From an uncultured Collinsella sp. (lineage in GTDB: Bacteria > Actinomycetota > Coriobacteriia > Coriobacteriales > Coriobacteriaceae): a stretch of 31,359 nt of DNA. Shown in pieces: positions 7,825 through 14,466 of this stretch; the first letter of the stretch is position 1, and each line of letters starts with the position of its first letter. A program made the translations under genes and the position numbers. The notes beneath the pieces are model-generated. The model saw only the letters and a program-made list of their open reading frames with translations. It was not told where the DNA came from and ran no database searches. The stretch covers positions 1 through 31,359 of the forward strand of contig CAUBMI010000020.1 in the NCBI GenBank assembly GCA_958436995.1. Reading direction: 5' to 3'.

Positions 7825-8652
7825 ATGAGCGAGACCGCAGTCAACGGCGTCGAGCCGATCATCTTCCTTGATGACGTCCACGTCACCTTTAGGACCCGTA
7901 CCGGCTCGATTCTGCACCCTAACCTGGTTCACGCCGTCCAGGGTGTAACGATTAGGCTCATGCCCGGTCAGACGATCGGCATCGTCGGCGAGTCCGGTTG
8001 CGGTAAGTCCACCACCGCCAACGTCATGTGCGGCCTGCAGGCCCCCACGAGCGGCAAGGTCTACTTTAAGGGCAAGGACGTTACCAAACGTACCGCCGAG
8101 GACCGTCGCCACATGGGTCGCGTCATCTCGGTCGTGTTCCAGAACCCGGCCACGGCACTCAACCCCCGCATGGTCGTTCGCGAGCAACTGCTCGACCCCA
8201 TGCGCGTCCACAACCTGGGTACCGAGGCCGAGCAGGAGAAGCGCGTCAAGGAGCTCTTGGAGCTCACCGGTCTGCCCAGCTCCGCCGCCGAGGTTCTTCC
8301 CGGCCAGCTTTCGGGCGGCCAGCGCCAGCGCGTCGCAATTGCCCGTGCCCTGTCGCTGAACCCCGATGCCATCATCGCCGACGAGCCAACCTCGGCTCTG
8401 GACGTTTCGGTCCGCGCGCAGATTCTGAACCTGTTGACCGACCTTAAGAAGGAGCTCGGCCTGGCCATGGTGTTCATCAGCCATGACATCCAGACGGTCC
8501 GCTATATCTCTGACGACATCATCGTTATGAATGGCGGCAAGATCGTCGAGCAGGGCGAGGCCAAGCAGGTCTTCCAGCACCCCCAGGACCCCTACACCAA
8601 GATGCTGCTCGGCGCTGCGCCGTCGCTGCTGCATCCCAAGCTCGGCGAGTAG
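7825..8652 (+). CDS. DppF/OppF-type ABC transporter ATPase (SatD-like)
   Basis: This 275-residue cytoplasmic ATPase has Walker A GESGCGKST (from residue 55), signature LSGGQRQRV (from 162), Walker B IIADEP (from 183) and the H-loop SHD. It would pair with the ATPase half of the upstream fusion to power import. Its ATG directly follows the upstream TAG, so translation is coupled. It ends soon after DPYTKMLLGAAPSLLHPKLGE and lacks the cysteine-bearing C-terminal domain of about 50 residues that OppF at 25891-26919 has, so it is shorter than a usual DppF. The family is certain and the substrate is inferred from neighbours. Confidence 0.88.
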   Translation: MSETAVNGVEPIIFLDDVHVTFRTRTGSILHPNLVHAVQGVTIRLMPGQTIGIVGESGCGKSTTANVMCGLQAPTSGKVYFKGKDVTKRTAEDRRHMGRVISVVFQNPATALNPRMVVREQLLDPMRVHNLGTEAEQEKRVKELLELTGLPSSAAEVLPGQLSGGQRQRVAIARALSLNPDAIIADEPTSALDVSVRAQILNLLTDLKKELGLAMVFISHDIQTVRYISDDIIVMNGGKIVEQGEAKQVFQHPQDPYTKMLLGAAPSLLHPKLGE

Positions 8653-8668
8653 CCTCGCTTTCCCTCCC

Positions 8669-8696
8669 GTGCGCCCGGTTCCCTTGCCGGGCGCAC
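8669..8696 (+). promoter_or_regulatory. GC-rich hairpin between the transporter and esterase genes
   Basis: GTGCGCCCGG and CCGGGCGCAC form a perfect 10-bp stem with an 8-nt loop. There is no T run after it, so it looks more like an mRNA stabiliser or processing barrier than a full terminator. Confidence 0.55.
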
Positions 8697-8732
8697 CTCC
8701 GTTGCGATTTCGAAAGGTTGGGTTCACGAGCC

Positions 8733-9710
8733 ATGCCAAGTGCTCAGGAGCTACAACATCAATTTGGTGAATATCGAGGCGCCATGCCCCGTCCATCAGA
8801 TTTCGATCTCTTTTGGAAGGATCGCATGGCCGAGGCCGACGCAGTCGGGCTTGACTATGCGATCGAGACGGCATCGGTCACAGATGCCGTGACCTGCCAG
8901 CTTTTCGACCTCTGGTATACCGGCATGTGTGGTGCTCGCCTGCATGCCAAGTACCTTAAACCCGTCTCGGACGAGCCCGTGCCATTGGTACTTCAGTTCC
9001 ATGGGTATCCGGGTGCAAGCCGCAGCTGGTTTGAGCAGGCGTCGTTTGCGGGCATGGGCATGGCACTCATCGCCCTCGACTGCCCCGGCCAAGGAGGTCC
9101 CTCCGAGGACATTGGTGGATTTGAGGGCACAACGGTCGCGGGCCATATCGTCGCCGGTATCGACGGCGATCCGGCCAACCTCTACTATGTCCGCTTGCAC
9201 CAAGATATTCGCATCCTGTGCCGCATCGTTCGCGAGCTCGAGGGCATCGATCTTGCCCGTGTGTTTGTGAACGGCGCGTCGCAGGGCGGCGGTTTGGGCA
9301 TTGCGACCTGTGCACTTAACAGCGAGCTTATCAATCGCGCCGCCATCCTCTATCCCTTCCTGTCGGATTTCCGCCTGGTCTGGGACTTGGATGCCGACGA
9401 CATTGCCTACGAGGGCCTGCGCTATTGGTCTCGCTGGTTTGACGAGGACTCGACTCGTATCGACGAAGCCTATGCCAAGCTGGCGTGCTTCGATTCCAAG
9501 AACTTTGCCCCTATGGTCAAATGCCCCGTGCTGTTTGGCACCGGCACAGCCGATACCGTCTGTCCGCCAGCGACGCAGTTTGCGGTCTATAACAACCTGA
9601 CCTGTGAAAAGCGTCATGAGTTCTTTGAAGGCTTTGGCCACGAGGAGATTCAGGATTTTGACGATCTGATCATTCCGTTTTTCTGCAAGGGAGGGGAGGC
9701 TCATGTCTAA
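8733..9710 (+). CDS. CE7-family acetylesterase, candidate sialate O-acetylesterase
   Basis: This 325-residue cytoplasmic alpha/beta hydrolase matches the acetyl xylan esterase / cephalosporin C deacetylase family. The N-terminus (ELQHQFGEYRG then PRPSDFDLFW) is typical of the family and supports ATG 8733, although the AAAGG upstream is further away than usual. HGYPG gives the oxyanion tyrosine Tyr92. The nucleophile elbow is GASQGG with Ser183, and Asp274 (TADTVC) and His303 (GHEE) complete the triad; the spacing is that of characterised CE7 enzymes. The family RGQ motif reads PGQ here. CE7 enzymes remove acetyl groups from small sugars and antibiotics. No xylan or oligosaccharide gene is nearby; the operon handles sialic acid, so removal of O-acetyl groups from imported sialates is the likely job. 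There is no signal peptide, so it would act after uptake. The family call is strong and the substrate is inference. Confidence 0.82.
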   Translation: MPSAQELQHQFGEYRGAMPRPSDFDLFWKDRMAEADAVGLDYAIETASVTDAVTCQLFDLWYTGMCGARLHAKYLKPVSDEPVPLVLQFHGYPGASRSWFEQASFAGMGMALIALDCPGQGGPSEDIGGFEGTTVAGHIVAGIDGDPANLYYVRLHQDIRILCRIVRELEGIDLARVFVNGASQGGGLGIATCALNSELINRAAILYPFLSDFRLVWDLDADDIAYEGLRYWSRWFDEDSTRIDEAYAKLACFDSKNFAPMVKCPVLFGTGTADTVCPPATQFAVYNNLTCEKRHEFFEGFGHEEIQDFDDLIIPFFCKGGEAHV

Positions 9711-10554
9711 GTGCGAGAGCAATGTCAATGAGCTGATTGTCTCCGACCTTGTGGGGATTCCCGGAACGGTCTCGTCAAGGCTCGCTGATTTCCGGGATTG
9801 GCGCGGTGATGCTTCTGCGGATGTTTCCGAATTAGAGATAGCCGCTTCGGACCTTGAGGTTTGCGGGCCGAGTATTACGGCGATCGATTTCGCCAATCCG
9901 TATGCCCGCTACTCCGAGGTTTCCTTTGAGCTTGGTGGCGATGTGGTCCACGCACGTTTGATCGAGCCTGCCGGTCGCGCCCGAGCATCCGAGCTTGTGC
10001 CGCTATGTCTGATGTTTCACGACATCGACCGACCCGTGCGGGGATGGCATCACATGACGAGGTTTGCGGCCATGGGATATGCCGTGCTTGCGCTGGACGA
10101 TGAGGCGATTGGATCCAGCGAGCTGCTGCAGGGGATTGCCTCTCCTGCTTTTGTCAAGCGCGTCCGTTGGGGTTGCGCGATGGCGAAGGTGGCGCGCAAT
10201 CTTGATGGCGTGGACCCCGACCGCATCTTTGCATGGGGCGAGGGCCTTGGCGGCGGAGTCGCGCTGGCGGTTTCTGCTCTGGACGAGCGGGGCCTCGCCT
10301 GCACGGCGGTTGCCAATCCAATTCCCGGTGGCCTCGAGGCGTTGTCGTCTCGGGTGCGTGGATCGGTGCTCATGGGCACATCGCTCATGGATGCCGTGTG
10401 CGATCCCAAGGGCCAGTTTGCCGTATTCAACGGTCTTGAGTGTGACCGGAGGCATATCATCTATGCCAAATACGCTCATGAGCGCATCAATGCGTTCGAA
10501 AACGAAGTCATCGACTTTTTTAACCAAACGTTCTACCCGTGTTCTTTGGCCTAG
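9703..10554 (+). CDS. Shortened CE7 paralogue without catalytic serine (probable pseudo-esterase)
   Basis: This 283-residue protein overlaps the esterase gene by 8 nt and aligns with it. Matching blocks are the FHGYPG / FHDIDR strand, NGASQGGG / WGEGLGGG, and GTADTVCPPATQFAVYN / SLMDAVCDPKGQFAVFN followed by C-x-x-R-H and HE. The nucleophile position is Gly181 instead of Ser, and the oxyanion tyrosine is replaced (HGY becomes HDI, residues 106-108), while Asp230 and His259 remain. About 20 residues before the elbow and about 40 between the elbow and the Asp have been lost. The frame is intact, with no stop or frameshift, so it appears maintained as a protein. Codon bias is weaker than in its neighbours. 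It could be a non-catalytic partner or binding protein; hydrolase activity is unlikely. Function is unknown. Confidence 0.75.
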   Translation: MSKCESNVNELIVSDLVGIPGTVSSRLADFRDWRGDASADVSELEIAASDLEVCGPSITAIDFANPYARYSEVSFELGGDVVHARLIEPAGRARASELVPLCLMFHDIDRPVRGWHHMTRFAAMGYAVLALDDEAIGSSELLQGIASPAFVKRVRWGCAMAKVARNLDGVDPDRIFAWGEGLGGGVALAVSALDERGLACTAVANPIPGGLEALSSRVRGSVLMGTSLMDAVCDPKGQFAVFNGLECDRRHIIYAKYAHERINAFENEVIDFFNQTFYPCSLA

Positions 10555-10622
10555 ACGGCCTGGACACTGCCAACAAGAGTGGGTGGCATAGGGCCGCCCG
10601 CCAGACAACTAAGGAGATTCTT

Positions 10623-11543
10623 GTGGCAACTCAGAAATTCACCGGCGTTATCCCTCCCGTCGTTGTTCCCGATACCGAAGACCACCAGCTCGACGTTGCC
10701 TCCTTTGAGCGCAGCATCAACCGCATGATCGATGCCGGCGTCGATGGCCTGTTCTTCCTGGGCTCTTCGGGCGAGGTCGTTTTCTCCACCGATGAGCGTC
10801 GTCGCCAGATCATCGCCGAGGCCGTTCGTATCGTCGACCACCGCGTGCCCGTCCTGGTCGGCATCATCGATACCGAGACCGAGCGCATGATCGAGCACGG
10901 TAAGGTCGCTCAGGAGCTGGGCGCCGATGCGCTTGTCGCCACCTGCCCGTTCTATGCCCTGCAGGGCATGACCGAGGTCGAGGAGCACTTCCGCATCCTG
11001 CACGAGGAGCTCGACCTGCCCATCTTTGCCTATGACATTCCCGTCTGCGTTCACACCAAGCTCCCCTGGAAGCTCCTTGCCAAGCTCGGCGCCGAGGGCG
11101 TCCTTGCTGGCGTCAAGGATTCCTCGGGTGATGACATCTCGTTCCGCTACCTCGTTCAGGAGAACGAGAAGAACGGTCATCCGATGAGTATCCTCACCGG
11201 TCACGAGGTTGTCGTCGACGGCGCTTACCTCGGTGGCGCCGACGGTTCTGTCCCGGGCCTTGCCAACGTTGAGCCCGAGGGCTACGTGCGCCAGTGGAAG
11301 GCCGCTCAGGCCGGTGACTGGGCTACCGTCAAGGCCGAGCAGGATCGCCTCAACGAGATCTCCCACATCTGGGATGTCACCTCGGGCGTCCAGGGCTATG
11401 CCGGTGGCGTCGGCGCCTTCAAGACCGCTATGAACCTCATGGGCATCTTCGACAGCCCGACCATGCCGCGCCCGGTGAAGGCCATGACTGGCGAGAACGT
11501 CGAGGCTATTAAGAAGGTCCTCCAGGACAACGGTCTCCTGTAA
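10623..11543 (+). CDS. nanA: N-acetylneuraminate lyase (DapA/NanA-family aldolase)
   Basis: This 306-residue TIM-barrel aldolase has the family's GSSGE motif (from residue 47), the catalytic tyrosine Tyr137 in AYDIP and the Schiff-base lysine Lys165 in AGVKDSSGD; the last two have the same numbers as in E. coli NanA. The TGHE segment before GAYLGGADG sits where NanA has its substrate-binding D-E pair. The expected reaction is sialic acid to N-acetylmannosamine plus pyruvate in the cytoplasm. The start is GTG 10623, six bases after AAGGAG. On sequence alone a dihydrodipicolinate synthase or other keto-acid aldolase is possible, as GVKDSSGD is not the typical NanA GVKFT; the adjacent ROK kinase and NanE genes make NanA much the best choice. 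Confidence 0.85.
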   Translation: MATQKFTGVIPPVVVPDTEDHQLDVASFERSINRMIDAGVDGLFFLGSSGEVVFSTDERRRQIIAEAVRIVDHRVPVLVGIIDTETERMIEHGKVAQELGADALVATCPFYALQGMTEVEEHFRILHEELDLPIFAYDIPVCVHTKLPWKLLAKLGAEGVLAGVKDSSGDDISFRYLVQENEKNGHPMSILTGHEVVVDGAYLGGADGSVPGLANVEPEGYVRQWKAAQAGDWATVKAEQDRLNEISHIWDVTSGVQGYAGGVGAFKTAMNLMGIFDSPTMPRPVKAMTGENVEAIKKVLQDNGLL

Positions 11544-11550
11544 AGCTTTC

Positions 11551-11638
11551 CCAGGCACCCGACCTCGCCGTTCAACCGTGTGGCCATGACCCGTTAGGTC
11601 AATGGCCACACGGTTTCTCGGCGATCTCGGGCACCTGG
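11551..11638 (+). terminator. Long 88-nt hairpin between nanA and the ROK kinase gene
   Basis: The core is CCGTGTGGCCA pairing with TGGCCACACGG, with an inner TGAC/GTCA stem, followed by TTTCT. Outside it CCAGG.. (11551-11570) pairs with ..CCTGG (11619-11638) at 16 of 20 positions. The core alone could act as a partial terminator; the whole makes an unusually long structured spacer. Confidence 0.65.
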
Positions 11639-11715
11639 ATAACCTTTACTGCGCTGTGACGGCTAGCCTGACGGCGCATTTCCTGTAGTTGTTTTTATCT
11701 CCGAAGGAGAGCGAC

Positions 11716-12681
11716 ATGGAGAACAAGTACGTCTGCTCTGTCGATATCGGCGGAACTAAGATCGCGACTGCCATCATGGAGTACCCGGCTGACGGTGGTG
11801 TGCCCCATCCCGTTTTTGAGGCCGAGGTTCCCACAGAGGCCCAAGAGGGCGGCGAGGCCGTCTTCCAGCGTATCGAGGCATCCATCAAGGCTGCTCTCGA
11901 GGCGAATCCCGATGTCGAGGTCCTTGGCGTCGGTATCGGTGCCGCTGGCGTCGTCGATCCCAAGACGGGCGCCATCGCGTATGCCAATGAGATCATGCCC
12001 GGCTGGTCCGGCGTTCAGTTGGGGCCGCGTCTGCGCGAGGATCTCGGTCTTCCCGTTGCCGTTGTAGGCGACGTGCAGGCTCATGCTCTGGGCGAGGCCC
12101 ACTGGGGCGTCGGCAAGGGCAAGTTCTCCGTTTTGTGTCTGGGCATCGGTACGGGCATCGGCGGCGCATATGTCGAGAACGGCCGCGTGATGCAAGGCTT
12201 CCACGGTGCTGCCGGCCATATGGGCCACATCGAGTGCTCGGCTGCCGCCGGCATTCCCTGCGCCTGCGGGCGTTCTGGTCATCTTGAGTCGGTAGCCTCG
12301 GGCACCTCGATTGGCCGTATGTACGACGAGCGCTTCGGTCGAGTTGACCCCAGCCGTCCTTCGGTCGGTCGCGACGTGAACGACCTGTGCCGTGCTGGCG
12401 ACGCAAAGGCGACTGAGGTCATCCATGACGCCGGCTTTGCGCTGGGCGCCAGCTTGGGCTCGCTTGCCAATATTCTGGATCCAGAGGTCATCGTGCTTTC
12501 GGGCGGCGTAATTCATCAGGGTCCCGATTGGCGTTCGCAGACGTGGAAGGATTCGGTGCACGAGGGCTATGCCAGCCAGGCGCTCGATCCGCTCCAGGAC
12601 ACGCCGATTCTCATCGGGTCTCTGGAGGGCGATGCTCCGCTCATCGGTGCCGCCGAGCATCTTCTCGCTTCGTTAAAGTAA
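11716..12681 (+). CDS. nanK: ROK-family sugar kinase, probable N-acetylmannosamine kinase
   Basis: This 321-residue cytoplasmic kinase has the phosphate motif DIGGTK (residues 10-15), the central GIGTGIGGAYVENG segment, and the ROK zinc region GHMGHIE ... CACGRSGHLE. Zinc would be held by a His and by Cys182 and Cys184, but the usual third cysteine is His189. The ATG at 11716 follows AAGGAG at normal spacing. In this operon it would phosphorylate ManNAc from the lyase to give the substrate of NanE. The ROK family is certain; the sugar is inferred from its place between nanA and nanE, and glucose or another amino sugar cannot be excluded by eye. Confidence 0.82.
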   Translation: MENKYVCSVDIGGTKIATAIMEYPADGGVPHPVFEAEVPTEAQEGGEAVFQRIEASIKAALEANPDVEVLGVGIGAAGVVDPKTGAIAYANEIMPGWSGVQLGPRLREDLGLPVAVVGDVQAHALGEAHWGVGKGKFSVLCLGIGTGIGGAYVENGRVMQGFHGAAGHMGHIECSAAAGIPCACGRSGHLESVASGTSIGRMYDERFGRVDPSRPSVGRDVNDLCRAGDAKATEVIHDAGFALGASLGSLANILDPEVIVLSGGVIHQGPDWRSQTWKDSVHEGYASQALDPLQDTPILIGSLEGDAPLIGAAEHLLASLK

Positions 12682-12697
12682 ACGTATCTGCTGTAGG

Positions 12698-12728
12698 AGC
12701 CTCCCGAGACAACACGCCTCGGGAGGCT
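12698..12728 (+). promoter_or_regulatory. GC-rich hairpin between nanK and nanE
   Basis: AGCCTCCCGAG and CTCGGGAGGCT form a perfect 11-bp stem with a 9-nt loop, followed only by GTTCT. It is a weak terminator at most, or an mRNA stabiliser. Confidence 0.6.
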
Positions 12729-12751
12729 GTTCTGAGAAAGGTTGCAGCCTT

Positions 12752-13438
12752 ATGACCGTCGATCCTTTGATTCAATCCCTGAAGGGCAAGCTCGTCGTGA
12801 GCGTTCAGGCGTATATGGGCGAGCCGCTTCGTACGCCCGAGACCATGGCTCAAATGTCTCGCGCTTGCGAACTCGGCGGCGCCGCCGCCATTCGCTGCCA
12901 GGGCCTTGCCGACATTGCCGCCATTAAGGGTCGCTGTGAGGTTCCTGTTATTGGCCTATGGAAGGATGGACACGAGGGCGTTTACATCACGCCGACGCTG
13001 CGTCACGCCCGCGCCTGCGTTGCTGCTGGTGCCGATATCGTGGCGATCGATGCCACCGATCGTCCGCGCCCCGATGGCAAGACGGTCGAGGATACCTTCC
13101 GTCCGCTGCACGAGGAGGGTGTGCTCCTGATGGCGGATTGTGCCACCATCGAGGACATTCGCCGTGCGGTTGATATGGGCTTCGACCTGGTATCTACCAC
13201 GCTCTCTCACGGTGTCGCCGCCATCGACTGCACCATGGCCGATGGCCCCGACCTGCCACTCCTGCGTCAGGCGACCGAGGAATTCCCCGGCCTTCCCATC
13301 ATTTGCGAGGGTCGCGTGCATACGCCCGAGGAGGCTCGCGCCGCGATCGATGCTGGCGCCTGGGCCGTTGTCGTCGGCACCGCCATCACGCACCCCACGA
13401 GTATTACAAGTTGGTTCAAGGCTGCGCTTGAGGCGTAA
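12752..13438 (+). CDS. nanE: N-acetylmannosamine-6-phosphate 2-epimerase
   Basis: This 228-residue TIM-barrel enzyme closely follows NanE along its whole length: LVVSVQAYMGEPL near the start, VIGLWKDG with the catalytic lysine Lys71, VAIDATDRPRP, LLMADCATIED, STTLSHG, IICEGRVHTPEEA with Glu186, and GAWAVVVGTAITHP at the phosphate site. It converts ManNAc-6-P to GlcNAc-6-P, the last dedicated step of sialic acid breakdown before the amino sugar pool. The ATG at 12752 has AAAGG about 11 bases upstream. It is the last gene of the operon and is the strongest anchor for the pathway call. nagA and nagB, which would complete the route, are not in the window and must lie elsewhere if present. Confidence 0.95.
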   Translation: MTVDPLIQSLKGKLVVSVQAYMGEPLRTPETMAQMSRACELGGAAAIRCQGLADIAAIKGRCEVPVIGLWKDGHEGVYITPTLRHARACVAAGADIVAIDATDRPRPDGKTVEDTFRPLHEEGVLLMADCATIEDIRRAVDMGFDLVSTTLSHGVAAIDCTMADGPDLPLLRQATEEFPGLPIICEGRVHTPEEARAAIDAGAWAVVVGTAITHPTSITSWFKAALEA

Positions 13439-13465
13439 GACAGGCCTCGTATCCGCTCGGGGCGG

Positions 13466-13471
13466 TATACT
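13466..13471 (+). promoter_or_regulatory. Candidate -10 box upstream of rapZ
   Basis: TATACT is a good -10 match but no clear -35 lies 16-18 bases upstream. If used, transcription would start near 13478 and place the hairpin at 13490-13519 in the rapZ leader. Confidence 0.3.
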
Positions 13472-13489
13472 CAATAAAGGCAATTGACC

Positions 13490-13526
13490 GCGCGGGATCC
13501 GGGTTGCTGGGTCCCGCGCTTGTTTT
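13490..13526 (+). terminator. Terminator-like hairpin between nanE and rapZ
   Basis: GCGCGGGATCC pairs with GGGTCCCGCGC (11 bp with one G-T pair, 8-nt loop), followed by TTGTTTTC. This is the best terminator of the sialic acid operon. It ends only 20 bases before the rapZ ribosome start, so it may also act as an attenuator in the rapZ leader. Confidence 0.7.
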
Positions 13527-13539
13527 CGGGAGGCAGCAC

Positions 13540-14460
13540 ATGCAAAAGGGAGATGCCATGGATGCGGCGGAGCGCTCGGAGCGCATCCCCGATATCGTCA
13601 TCATCACCGGAATGTCCGGATCGGGCCGCACGCAGGCCATGCACGTGTTCGAGGACATGGGCTATTTTTGCATCGATAACCTGCCTCCGCGTCTGATCGC
13701 CCAGCTTGCCGAGCTCGTCGGCATTAATACGGGCGTGGGCAGGCATCTCGCCGTCACCTGCGATTTGCGTAGCCAGGGCTTGTTCGATGAGCTGCTCGAT
13801 GCGGTCGCCGCGCTCGAAGAGCGCGAGATGAGCTGCGACATCGTGTTCCTGGAGGCTTCTGACGAGGTGCTGATCCGTCGTTATAGCGAAAACCGCCGCC
13901 GTCATCCCATTGCCAAACCGGGGGAGACTACGGCCGATGCCATTCAGCGCGAGCGCCTTCAGCTGCAGGGCGTGCGCGATCGAGCCGATATGATTATCGA
14001 CACGAGCCGTCTGCGCACCTCTGCGCTGCGCAACAAGCTACGTATGGCATTTTCCGAACTGTCCGACCAACAGCTCATGGACGTCCATGTGTTCTCGTTT
14101 GGCTTTAAGCACGGCATGCCCGTCGAGGCGGACATTATGATCGACGTCCGCTTCCTGCCCAATCCGTTCTACGATCCCGAGATGCGCACGATGACCGGTC
14201 TCGATAAAAAGGTCTCGGATTTTGTTCTGGACCATCCCAAGACGCAGGAGTTTTGGAAGGCTTGGACACAGCTACTCGATACGGTGATGCCGGGCTATAT
14301 CGCGGAGGGTAAACCGCAGCTTTCTATCGCCATCGGCTGCACGGGCGGACAGCACCGTAGCGTCGCCATTGCCGAGGCCACGGCCCGTTACCTGGAAGGC
14401 GCCCAGTATCACGTGAGCATCTCCCACCGCGATCTGTCGCGCGCCAACACGAAGGCATAG
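13540..14460 (+). CDS. rapZ: RapZ-family nucleotide- and RNA-binding protein (YvcJ)
   Basis: This 306-residue protein has the RapZ P-loop GMSGSGRT (residues 24-31, with Arg for Lys as in other actinobacteria), the following EDMGYFCIDNLPP, and the C-terminal GCTGGQHRSVAIAE (from residue 266). In E. coli RapZ senses glucosamine-6-phosphate and controls GlmS through small RNAs; in Gram-positive bacteria the role of the family is less clear. I chose ATG 13540, seven bases after GGGAGG; ATG 13558, after GGGAG, is a realistic second choice. It is followed after 6 nt by whiA. The usual yvcK/glmR gene is missing from between them. Its position right after a pathway that makes GlcNAc-6-P is suggestive. 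Confidence 0.92.
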   Translation: MQKGDAMDAAERSERIPDIVIITGMSGSGRTQAMHVFEDMGYFCIDNLPPRLIAQLAELVGINTGVGRHLAVTCDLRSQGLFDELLDAVAALEEREMSCDIVFLEASDEVLIRRYSENRRRHPIAKPGETTADAIQRERLQLQGVRDRADMIIDTSRLRTSALRNKLRMAFSELSDQQLMDVHVFSFGFKHGMPVEADIMIDVRFLPNPFYDPEMRTMTGLDKKVSDFVLDHPKTQEFWKAWTQLLDTVMPGYIAEGKPQLSIAIGCTGGQHRSVAIAEATARYLEGAQYHVSISHRDLSRANTKA

Positions 14461-14466
14461 GCCTGC

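Noticed and set aside
6547..8874. A 775-codon open frame on the - strand opposite the transporter ATPase genes
   Set aside because: Same cause. The + strand holds two unmistakable ATPase domains with all motifs; the - strand frame has none.
9703..10554. Pseudogene call for the serine-less CE7 paralogue
   Set aside because: The frame is complete, has a coupled start and keeps Asp and His positions, so it is treated as a protein of unknown, probably non-hydrolytic, role.
10556..10602. Weak nested dyad between the pseudo-esterase and nanA (CGGCC/GGCCG with TGCCA/TGGCA inside)
   Set aside because: The arms are only 5 bp and loops are large; this could be chance, so it was not counted with the clear hairpins.
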